Positions 1-5,963 of a DNA stretch of 8,743 nt are shown here, piece after piece. Location: positions 1-8,743 of the forward strand of contig JADFGB010000030.1 in the NCBI GenBank assembly GCA_022567875.1. The letters are read 5' to 3'. Source of the stretch: Bacteroidota bacterium (lineage in GTDB: Bacteria > Bacteroidota > Ignavibacteria > Ignavibacteriales > Ignavibacteriaceae). Both the position numbers and the translations under genes were made by a program. Below the pieces are notes generated by a model that was given only the letters and a program-made list of their open reading frames with translations, was not told the origin of the DNA and searched no databases. Position 1 is the first letter of the stretch, and each line of letters starts with the position of its first letter.

Positions 1-328
1 AGCCGGTTCCGATTTCCAAAATTTTTTGTCCGGATTTCAGATCAATAGCTGCAGTCATATATGCAACAATGTACGGCTGGGAAATAGTCTGCCCGTAACC
101 AATAGGAAAAGGACTATCATCATATGCTCTGTCAATAAGACCTGGTGGAACAAACTTGTGGCGGGGTACGGCTGTCATTGCTTTAAGCGTGGGTTGATCG
201 GTTATTCCCCTGTACTCAATCTGCTGCTTTACCATTGTTTCTCTTTCAGATGTATATTTATCATCCTGGGAATAGGAGGAGCCTGCAAAAATAGATATAC
301 TTAATATTAAACAAATTAAATAGTTCAT
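1..328 (-). CDS. pcm: Protein-L-isoaspartate O-methyltransferase, exported form (partial, 3' end outside window)
   Basis: Reading the minus strand from the ATG at 328-326 gives 109 codons that stay open to the window edge. The first ~20 residues (MNYLICLILSISIFAGSSYS) form a Sec-type signal peptide, so the enzyme probably acts in the periplasm. The rest matches the N-terminal half of the isoaspartyl methyltransferase family, which uses S-adenosylmethionine to repair damaged Asp/Asn sites in proteins. Diagnostic stretches are VKQQIEYRGITDQPTLKAM, AVPRHKFVP, YDDSPFPIGYGQTISQPYIV and the start of the SAM-binding motif I, KILEIGTG, at residues 102-109. The family is usually about 200-230 residues, so roughly half is missing. 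The ribosome site is weak (GAGAAC upstream of the ATG). It is divergent from the FAD oxidoreductase gene. The family call is secure; periplasmic location is inferred from the signal peptide. Confidence 0.93.
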   Translation of the reverse strand, partial: MNYLICLILSISIFAGSSYSQDDKYTSERETMVKQQIEYRGITDQPTLKAMTAVPRHKFVPPGLIDRAYDDSPFPIGYGQTISQPYIVAYMTAAIDLKSGQKILEIGTG

Positions 329-620
329 AAGCAGTTCTCTGATAGAAAATCTTCATTCAAAGATAAATAAAAAGCAGAGCAAACTCTATCTTTTTAGGTA
401 TACAATAACTTTGAGATATAACATATCTCTTAAATATTTAATTTTATTTGTAAAATTCTACTTTCGAAAAGTTCGATGGTAAAAAATTATACATCATTAT
501 CTTTTAAAAAAGGATTTATAAAATCGGAATTAATAGATATGTTTAAAAGTCTAAAGATTATAAATTACAAAATAAAACATAAATAGGCTTTCAGTTAGTT
601 ATTATTTTTAAGGATCAATA
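329..620. other. Divergent intergenic region between pcm and the FAD oxidoreductase gene
   Basis: This 292-base AT-rich stretch has no convincing gene in any frame. It must hold the promoters for both flanking genes. On the minus strand, TATCTTTG at 365-358 resembles the Bacteroidota -7 element TAnnTTTG and sits about 30 bases before the pcm start. The nearest TTTG upstream (383-380) is too close for the usual -33 spacing, so this is weak. A perfect 17-bp dyad lies at 413-429. The FAD gene is preceded by a Shine-Dalgarno sequence AAGGA at 610-614. Confidence 0.5.
413..429. promoter_or_regulatory. 17-bp dyad, candidate operator
   Basis: GAGATAT-AAC-ATATCTC is a perfect 7-bp inverted repeat around a 3-base centre. 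It lies between two divergent genes, about 85 bases from the pcm start and about 190 from the FAD gene start. The position and symmetry fit an operator for a dimeric repressor or activator. No U-run follows either arm, so it is not a terminator. AT-rich DNA produces such dyads by chance, so confidence is low. Confidence 0.3.
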
Positions 621-1775
621 ATGAGTATGAATTATCATTGCGATGTTATAATAATAGGCGGGGGACCGGCGGGGTCTATGGCAGCTTTGTATCTTTCCAA
701 ATATGGATTCAATACCTGTATTATTGAAAAGAAAAAATTTCCACGGGAAGTTATATGTGGCGAGTTTTTATCAGGAGAGGTTTCGAAAACTCTGAAAGAA
801 TTAAATCTATTTGAAAGTTTCCTCACATTAAATCCTGTTAAGATATCTACATTCAAATTTATTAATGAAAAGGGCACTGAAATTTCTTCAGAGTTTGATT
901 TTCCTGCCTATGCTCTCAAGAGATCCTTATTTGATCATTTCTTATTGAAGAGAGCTGCTAACAGCGGAGTAAAGGTTTATCAACCGGCGGAAGCAAAAAT
1001 TATTAAGAGAGAAGGTGATAAATTCTTGGTTCAAATAAAAATTTCTAATGATCAAGAAATTATTATCAATTCTGATTATGTAATTGCCGCATACGGGAAA
1101 CAAAATATATTGGATAAAAAACTTAATAGAAGTTTTGTTGGTTCTGAAACAGAGTTGAAAGCAATAAAATTTTATATACCAAATAATTGCATAAGTAATT
1201 TCCCTGCAGATGAAATAAGAATTTATACCGGTGAAGGGATTTATTGCGGATTAAATAGAGTATCTGAGCAAGAAACAACACTTAGTTTTATTGAGAAACG
1301 AATTAATGGTGAACAATCATCCCGCAATAGAATATTAAATTTAATTAACACAAACAGCAATTTCGGAAAGTTGTTCGGGAAAGATTTTGATAAACTCATT
1401 TACAAACTTCATATTTACGGTACAGGCAATATATTTTTTGGAAAGAAGACTATAGTAGAAAACGGAATATTTATGATTGGCGATGCCGCCGGAGTTATTG
1501 CCCCATTAACAGGTGATGGGGTAGGTATGGCTATTCAATCTGCTAAACTTATTTCATCTTTATTATCAGAGCAAAAAAATATGAAATACACCAGAAAAGA
1601 ATTAGAAAATATATATTTATCGGAATGGAATAAGCTTTTCTTAAATCGAATAAGAATTGCAATCTTCATTCAAAAAATTATTATTTCCAAAATAACAAAC
1701 AATTTTTCGTTTACGCTTATTAAGTCCTTCCCATTTGTCATTCCAAAGTTAATGCATGCCACAAGAGGTATTTAA
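621..1775 (+). CDS. NAD(P)/FAD-dependent oxidoreductase, geranylgeranyl reductase/UbiH-like
   Basis: A 384-residue flavoprotein, a normal length for this family. The N-terminus carries the dinucleotide-binding fold that holds FAD: DVIIIGGGPAGSMAALYLS (GxGxxG at residues 13-18), with the acidic ribose-binding E36 in IIEKKKFPR. It is followed by ICGEFLSGEV (residues 45-54), the CGE/GG-type motif of the geranylgeranyl reductase branch. The second FAD motif GDAAGVIAPLTGDGVGMAI is at residues 287-305. The C-terminal ~60 residues are basic and hydrophobic and may touch the membrane. Members reduce isoprenoid chains or hydroxylate or oxidise lipid-like and polyketide substrates; the substrate here cannot be read from sequence. 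The ATG at 621 is supported by AAGGA seven bases upstream (610-614). It appears monocistronic, with 269 bases before the next gene. Fold and FAD binding are sure; the reaction is not. Confidence 0.85.
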   Translation: MSMNYHCDVIIIGGGPAGSMAALYLSKYGFNTCIIEKKKFPREVICGEFLSGEVSKTLKELNLFESFLTLNPVKISTFKFINEKGTEISSEFDFPAYALKRSLFDHFLLKRAANSGVKVYQPAEAKIIKREGDKFLVQIKISNDQEIIINSDYVIAAYGKQNILDKKLNRSFVGSETELKAIKFYIPNNCISNFPADEIRIYTGEGIYCGLNRVSEQETTLSFIEKRINGEQSSRNRILNLINTNSNFGKLFGKDFDKLIYKLHIYGTGNIFFGKKTIVENGIFMIGDAAGVIAPLTGDGVGMAIQSAKLISSLLSEQKNMKYTRKELENIYLSEWNKLFLNRIRIAIFIQKIIISKITNNFSFTLIKSFPFVIPKLMHATRGI

Positions 1776-1820
1776 TATTAACCCCCAATTCCATTTTGAC
1801 TAAATATATATTTAAGTATC

Positions 1821-1834
1821 AAGAATTAATTCTT
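1821..1834. repeat. Perfect 14-bp palindrome
   Basis: AAGAATTAATTCTT equals its own reverse complement. It lies 46 bases after the FAD gene stop and about 210 bases before the kinase start. It could be a regulator site or a short transcript-end hairpin, but it is made almost only of A and T and has no U-run, so it may be chance. Confidence 0.25.
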
Positions 1835-2004
1835 ATAATAAAAATAACAATGATTTTGTTGATAGGTTTAGAATTGATAAGGCTTGATTATATATTAAAA
1901 AAGTAAATATTTCAAACAAAAATACTTTTAATGCTCTGAATTAGAAATATCAGTATAGAGATTTTTAAGGTGTTATGCTACAAATATTAATATGAAATTA
2001 ATTG

Positions 2005-2020
2005 TGGTGTTAAACTGGCA
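2005..2020 (+). promoter_or_regulatory. Possible sigma-54 (-24/-12) promoter of the kinase/activator operon
   Basis: TGTGGTGTTAAACTGGCA (2003-2020) contains GG at 2006-2007 and GC at 2018-2019 with exactly ten bases between, the spacing required by sigma-54. The -24 side (TGG) is good; the -12 side reads TGGCA instead of TTGCA. Transcription would start near 2031, about 14 bases before the kinase ATG. If real, the operon would be under sigma-54 control, possibly by its own activator. A match this loose can arise by chance. Confidence 0.3.
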
Positions 2021-2044
2021 TAATTTATGGTATAGAAATATATT

Positions 2045-3934
2045 ATGGAATCGTCTAGTAAAGATATTAAATGGTTTAGCCTCTCTCGTTTTTTAGTTCT
2101 GAAATTTCTTGTAGCAGCAATATTATTGGCTATAACCATAAGTTTTACTTTTTTTAAAATTACAAAGAAACAGCTTATTAATAGCAGTGAGAGATATGCC
2201 ATTTCAATAGCTGTAAATCTGCAAGATGAAATTTATCAGCATTTTTTTATACCACAAAGAATAACCTTAGACAGTTTTGATTGGACAAACTCTCATCAGC
2301 TTGCAACATTAGATTCTATCACATCTCGTTTTCTCAAACATTTAAATGTACTAAAAATAAATATTTTTAGTAATGATAAGCAACTTATCTATAGTACAAA
2401 TCGCAAGCTTTTAGGTGTTTTTACTAAGGAGAATAAGAAATTAATCCGGGCACTTCAGGGTGAATATGTATCCAGTCTTGAGTTATCAAGAGACAAACCG
2501 GATATAGAGCATGATGTGCATTCTGTTGATCTTCTTGAAACATATATCCCGTTTCGTCAACTCCATAATTATTCTTCAGGTAAAGAACAAATTTTTGGAT
2601 CATTTGAAATATATCAGGATGTAACAATTCTATATCAACAAATTGTTGATATTAGAAATATAATTTTTGTAGTATCCTTCGGGTTGATGGGTGTCCTTTT
2701 CATTATTTTATATTTAATCATAAAGCGAGCTGATAAATTACAACGAAACTTGGAGTTATCTGTACAAAAACATACAGAGAAACTTGAAAAAGAAGTTGAT
2801 AACCGTACCTCAGAATTAACAGATAAAACAAATCGTCTTCAAATAATTCTTGATAATGTTCCAAGTGCATTTATTTTACTCGATAGAAATTTTAAAATTA
2901 AGGCAAGCAGTGCTGCTTTAGGAAAACTTTCAAATTATAATTCAGAAGAGACAATAGGGAAATATTGCTATACAGTTTTTGGTGAAGGAGATTTTTGTCA
3001 TAATTGTCCATCAAGAAGGGCACTTGAATCTGGTAAATCAGCTTCTGTAGTAAAAGAAAAAAAGTTAGATAATAGTAAGATTCAGTATTTGGAGCATACT
3101 TCAATTCCAATAAAGGAAAATGGTTCTATTACATCAATACTGGAAATTATAACCGACATTACTGAACGCAAGAGAATGGAAAAGTTTGCTTTGAGAGCAG
3201 AGAAACTCTCTGCTACAGGTGAAATGTCTGCAGTGATAGCACATGAAATTAGAAATTCTCTAACGTCACTAAAACTTATTATGCAGTTTCTTGAGGAATC
3301 TACTAAAATACCTGAGAAAGAAACGAGTTCAATAAAAATTGCAATGGAGTCTGTCTATGAAATGGAGGGAATAGTTACTGATCTATTACACTTTGCACGC
3401 CCAAGAGCTCCAAAATTTGTTATGAAAAATGTTAATCATATCCTTCAAGAAAGTAATTCATTGATTCATTACCAAGTTGAACAACGTCAAATTCTACTTG
3501 ATGAAAAATTAAGTACCGGGATACCGGAGTGTTTAGTTGATCCTGATCATTTAAAAGCAGCTTTTGTAAATATATTATTGAATTCTATTGAAGCAATTTC
3601 TGAAAAAGGAAGAATAATTATTTCGTCAAATTTGGTAACTATTACTGAGCCTGTTTTAGATTTTTTTGGAGATCAACATATTAATGTGAAACTTGTTGAA
3701 GGACAAACTGTCATTCAAATAACTTTTGAAGATAATGGATGTGGAATTCCTGATACACATATAGATCACATATTTGACCCATTTTTTACAACAAAAACAA
3801 GCGGAACAGGATTGGGTCTTCCAATGACAAATAGAGTAATAAATGAACATGGGGGTGTAATTACTGTTGAAAGTAACGATGGGATTGGTAGTATTTTTAA
3901 AGTCTTTATACCTTACAGAGATAGAAATGAATAA
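2045..3934 (+). CDS. Membrane-bound PAS sensor histidine kinase (NtrB/AtoS-like)
   Basis: A 629-residue kinase. Membrane segments at about residues 15-37 and 205-227 flank a ~165-residue periplasmic domain that I do not recognise (possibly Cache-like). A coiled coil (228-268) leads to a PAS domain (about 262-376) ending in the typical DITERKRMEK. The PAS holds clustered cysteines C308, C318 and C321 (FCHNCP). The HisKA domain has the phospho-acceptor H400 in AHEIRNSL. The ATP-binding domain shows the N box (N509, N513 in VNILLNSIEAI), G1 EDNGCGIP (562-569), F box FDPFFTTK (577-584) and G2 GTGLGLP (587-593). All catalytic boxes are intact. An in-frame stop at 2033-2035 makes the ATG at 2045 the first possible start; no clear Shine-Dalgarno is present. 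The gene overlaps the next one by 8 bases, so the two are translationally coupled and probably form a cognate pair. Confidence 0.93.
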   Translation: MESSSKDIKWFSLSRFLVLKFLVAAILLAITISFTFFKITKKQLINSSERYAISIAVNLQDEIYQHFFIPQRITLDSFDWTNSHQLATLDSITSRFLKHLNVLKINIFSNDKQLIYSTNRKLLGVFTKENKKLIRALQGEYVSSLELSRDKPDIEHDVHSVDLLETYIPFRQLHNYSSGKEQIFGSFEIYQDVTILYQQIVDIRNIIFVVSFGLMGVLFIILYLIIKRADKLQRNLELSVQKHTEKLEKEVDNRTSELTDKTNRLQIILDNVPSAFILLDRNFKIKASSAALGKLSNYNSEETIGKYCYTVFGEGDFCHNCPSRRALESGKSASVVKEKKLDNSKIQYLEHTSIPIKENGSITSILEIITDITERKRMEKFALRAEKLSATGEMSAVIAHEIRNSLTSLKLIMQFLEESTKIPEKETSSIKIAMESVYEMEGIVTDLLHFARPRAPKFVMKNVNHILQESNSLIHYQVEQRQILLDEKLSTGIPECLVDPDHLKAAFVNILLNSIEAISEKGRIIISSNLVTITEPVLDFFGDQHINVKLVEGQTVIQITFEDNGCGIPDTHIDHIFDPFFTTKTSGTGLGLPMTNRVINEHGGVITVESNDGIGSIFKVFIPYRDRNE

Positions 3935-5333
3935 ATTAAAAGTATGTATAGTTGATGACGATCCTAAAATAGTATATGCAATACGTATAATATTGGAGGA
4001 AAAAGGCTATGAAATTATGAGCTGTTCAAGAGGAAATGAATTCATTAATATGTTAAATAAAAATTCAAGATTTGGAGTTGTTTTCCTTGATATTGCCATG
4101 CCGGATATTTCAGGTTTACAAGTTCTTAAGGAAATAAGAAATAAAGGATATAATTTTCCTGTTGTAGTTATTACAGGATTTGGAACTATGGAGACAGCGA
4201 TAAAAGCAATTCAATTAGGTGCATTTGAATATATTACAAAACCCCTTGATATGCAGAAAATACTTTCATTAACTAAGCATGCAATGGAAATAAGTAATAA
4301 AAAAACTAAAAATAAAGATTTACAATTTATTCTAAAAAACAAACAAGATACGAAGGAAGATTTAATAGGTAATAGTAACGCAATGCAAGATGTTTTCAAA
4401 ATGATAGGTGCAATAACAACAACTCCAAACATAACTCCGGTTCTTATAGAAGGAGAAAGCGGCACTGGCAAAGAACTGGTAGCAAAAGCTCTCCATAGAA
4501 ACTCATCGAATAAAGACGAACCATTCATAGTAATTAATTGCACTACATTACCAGAAAACCTTTTAGAAAGTGAATTGTTTGGTCATGAGAAAGGAGCTTT
4601 TACCGGTGCCTTTGAAAGAAAATTAGGCAAATTAGAATTAGCAAAAAATGGGTCTATCTTTTTTGATGAAATTGGGGAATTGAGTATAAATCTGCAACAG
4701 AAATTACTTAGGGTTTTGCAAGAAAGAGAATTTGAAAGACTTGGTGGTAATACAATACAGAAAGTGGTGGCAAGGTTTATATTTGCCACAAATACAAATT
4801 TGGAGAAAGAAGTATCGGAAGGAAGATTTCGTGAGGACCTTTGGTTTAGAATTAATGTAATTTCAATTAAAATACCCCCACTTCGTGAACGAAAAGATGA
4901 TATTCCTCTCCTGTTGAAATATTTTCTTAAACGGTTTAATTTTGAACTTGGTAAATCGGTTACTGAAATTACGGATGATGTTTTAAAATTTTTAATAAAT
5001 TATGATTACCCCGGTAACGTAAGGGAACTAAGCAACTTAATTGAAAGAGGTATTATTCTAAGTAAAGATCAGACTTTTAGTTTGTATTCATTGCCTGACA
5101 TTGTTTTGTATAATGAAAAAACAGCTGACTTAGATTTTGTTTTAACAAACTTCAATCTAAAAAAAGCCAGAAAAGATATGCTTAATATATTTGAAAAGAA
5201 ATATTTAATTGAATTGCTGAAGAAACATCACGGCAATGTTACTCTTGCATCAAAAATTGCAGGAATAGAACGGCAAAGTTTTTATCGGCTTTTAAAAAAA
5301 TACGAGATCGATCCTAAAATCTTTCACCCTTAA
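3927..5333 (+). CDS. NtrC-family sigma-54-dependent response regulator
   Basis: A 468-residue activator with the full three-domain layout. The receiver domain (1-120) has acidic residues D10-D12, phospho-acceptor D55 in VVFLDIAMPD, T83 and K105. The AAA+ domain (about 145-385) has Walker A GESGTGKE (176-183), the sigma-54 contact loop GAFTGA (223-228), Walker B SIFFDEIG (243-250), arginine-finger region EGRFREDLWFR (298-308) and YPGNVREL (361-368). A Fis-type helix-turn-helix lies at about 433-458 (HHGNVTLASKIAGIERQSFY). It should bind an upstream site and use ATP to open sigma-54 promoters after phosphorylation by the kinase. An in-frame ATG at 3867 would add 20 residues before the receiver strand. 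I chose 3927 because MNKLKVCIVDDDP is the normal receiver beginning and gives the typical 8-base coupling overlap with the kinase. A candidate target promoter lies just downstream at 5471-5486. Confidence 0.95.
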   Translation: MNKLKVCIVDDDPKIVYAIRIILEEKGYEIMSCSRGNEFINMLNKNSRFGVVFLDIAMPDISGLQVLKEIRNKGYNFPVVVITGFGTMETAIKAIQLGAFEYITKPLDMQKILSLTKHAMEISNKKTKNKDLQFILKNKQDTKEDLIGNSNAMQDVFKMIGAITTTPNITPVLIEGESGTGKELVAKALHRNSSNKDEPFIVINCTTLPENLLESELFGHEKGAFTGAFERKLGKLELAKNGSIFFDEIGELSINLQQKLLRVLQEREFERLGGNTIQKVVARFIFATNTNLEKEVSEGRFREDLWFRINVISIKIPPLRERKDDIPLLLKYFLKRFNFELGKSVTEITDDVLKFLINYDYPGNVRELSNLIERGIILSKDQTFSLYSLPDIVLYNEKTADLDFVLTNFNLKKARKDMLNIFEKKYLIELLKKHHGNVTLASKIAGIERQSFYRLLKKYEIDPKIFHP

Positions 5334-5335
5334 AA

Positions 5336-5352
5336 GTCACATTTTATGTGAC
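5336..5352. promoter_or_regulatory. 17-bp perfect dyad, candidate enhancer site (UAS) for the NtrC-type activator
   Basis: GTCACAT-TTT-ATGTGAC is a perfect 7-bp inverted repeat with a 3-base centre, two bases after the activator stop codon. Its centre (5344) is about 150 bases upstream of the predicted start of the sigma-54 promoter at 5471-5486, a normal distance for an enhancer-binding protein site. It could also fold as a small hairpin, but no U-run follows (AATCTG), so a terminator role is unlikely. The half-site order (TCACA then TGTGA) is opposite to a CRP site. Binding by the neighbouring activator is inference. Confidence 0.45.
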
Positions 5353-5470
5353 AATCTGTAACTGCATAGGTGAATTAGTCCTTCTATTTCTTAGCAACTC
5401 ATTACTGCTTTTCATCACTAAATCTATATAAATAAAAGTTTTTAGATATTACATCGAGTAGAATAGGGAT

Positions 5471-5486
5471 TGGTATATCAATTGCA
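5471..5486 (+). promoter_or_regulatory. Sigma-54 (-24/-12) promoter
   Basis: TTGGTATATCAATTGCAG (5470-5487 region) fits the sigma-54 consensus TGGCAC-N5-TTGCA. TGG is at 5471-5473 and TTGCA at 5482-5486, with GG and GC separated by exactly ten bases. Transcription would begin near 5497, about 12 bases before the first ATG (5509) and 23 before the response-regulator ATG (5520). The gene directly upstream encodes a sigma-54 activator, and a dyad suited to an enhancer site lies ~150 bases upstream. The promoter would serve the response regulator and the cytochrome-porin. Confidence 0.6.
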
Positions 5487-5508
5487 GTTCTTATAATAGG
5501 AAATAACA

Positions 5509-5530
5509 ATGTCAAAGAAATGTCAAAGAA
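5509..5530 (+). repeat. 11-bp tandem duplication over the response-regulator start
   Basis: ATGTCAAAGAA occurs twice back to back (5509-5519 and 5520-5530). The second copy provides the reading-frame start of the response regulator. The first provides an ATG that is out of frame (11 bases away) and would encode ten residues before TAG at 5539-5541. The Shine-Dalgarno AGGA (5498-5501) is ideally spaced for the first ATG (7 bases) and too far from the second (18 bases). Confidence 0.85.
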
Positions 5531-5915
5531 AATTCTATTAGTAGATATTGATGATAATCTGCAAGAAGCTTTTACAAGTTTATTAGATAAACTTTTTGAA
5601 GGTAAACAATACAATTTATTTCATGTAAAGTCGGTACAGAAAGCTCTGGACATACTTAAAAAAGATAACATTGATTTAATTATTACAGATTTGCAATTAT
5701 TAGATCGTTCTGGAATAAGTTTACTCATTCAAGTGAATAATGCATATCCTAATATTCCTAAAATTGTTCTAAGTGCATACACAGATATAGTTTCAGAGGA
5801 AGATCTGAAACTTTTAGGAGTAAAATATTTTTTCCAGAAACCTCCAGATTTGTCCACACTCAGAAGTGGAATAGAACAAATATTTCAACTTAAAAAAGAA
5901 GAAAATATGGAATAA
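5520..5915 (+). CDS. Single-domain (CheY-like) response regulator
   Basis: A 131-residue protein made only of a receiver domain, with no output domain. The acidic pocket (D9, D11, D12 in LLVDIDDN), the phospho-acceptor D57 in LIITDLQLLDRSG, S85 at the Thr/Ser switch position and K107 in FFQKPPD are all present, so it should accept phosphate. Such proteins act by protein contact, as phosphate relays or as phosphate sinks for a nearby kinase; the kinase at 2045-3934 is the obvious candidate, but this is inference. The start at 5520 gives the normal receiver beginning MSKKILLVD. It lies in the second copy of an 11-bp tandem duplication, and the upstream ATG is out of frame. It is followed after 48 bases by the cytochrome-porin gene, probably in the same transcript from the sigma-54 promoter at 5471-5486. 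Confidence 0.88.
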   Translation: MSKKILLVDIDDNLQEAFTSLLDKLFEGKQYNLFHVKSVQKALDILKKDNIDLIITDLQLLDRSGISLLIQVNNAYPNIPKIVLSAYTDIVSEEDLKLLGVKYFFQKPPDLSTLRSGIEQIFQLKKEENME

Positions 5916-5963
5916 AAGTGATTAATAATCAATTTATTTATAAACTAAAACTAAAGGTGTGTT

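Larger units (their letters stand above)
1776..2044. other. AT-rich intergenic region before the kinase operon
   Basis: 269 bases without a supportable gene. It contains a perfect 14-bp palindrome, AAGAATTAATTCTT (1821-1834). It also has a 7-bp inverted repeat, AAAAGTA (1899-1905) with TACTTTT (1923-1929), and a sigma-54-like GG-N10-GC match near its 3' end. No clear hairpin plus U-run terminator is seen after the FAD gene. Confidence 0.4.

Noticed and set aside
26..304. Plus-strand open frame of 92 codons
   Set aside because: It lies antisense to pcm, whose protein is clearly recognisable on the minus strand; the plus-strand product is Cys-rich and matches nothing.
358..383. Bacteroidota-type -33/-7 promoter for pcm
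   Set aside because: TATCTTTG fits the -7 element, but the only nearby TTTG is 14 bases upstream instead of about 19-21. Left as a weak note.
3867..3926. Longer N-terminus for the NtrC-type regulator
   Set aside because: The extra 20 residues are the kinase C-terminus region read in another frame. The receiver fold starts at MNKLKVCIVDDDP, and 3927 gives the usual 8-base overlap.
4211..4543. Minus-strand open frame of 110 codons inside the activator gene
   Set aside because: It is a shadow of a strongly conserved AAA+ coding region and has no recognisable motif.
5336..5352. Intrinsic terminator for the kinase/activator operon
   Set aside because: The hairpin is short and AT-rich and is followed by AATCTG instead of a U-run. 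An enhancer or operator role fits better.
5336..5352. CRP/FNR-type binding site
   Set aside because: CRP sites read TGTGA-N6-TCACA; here the halves are in the reverse order (TCACA-N5-TGTGA).
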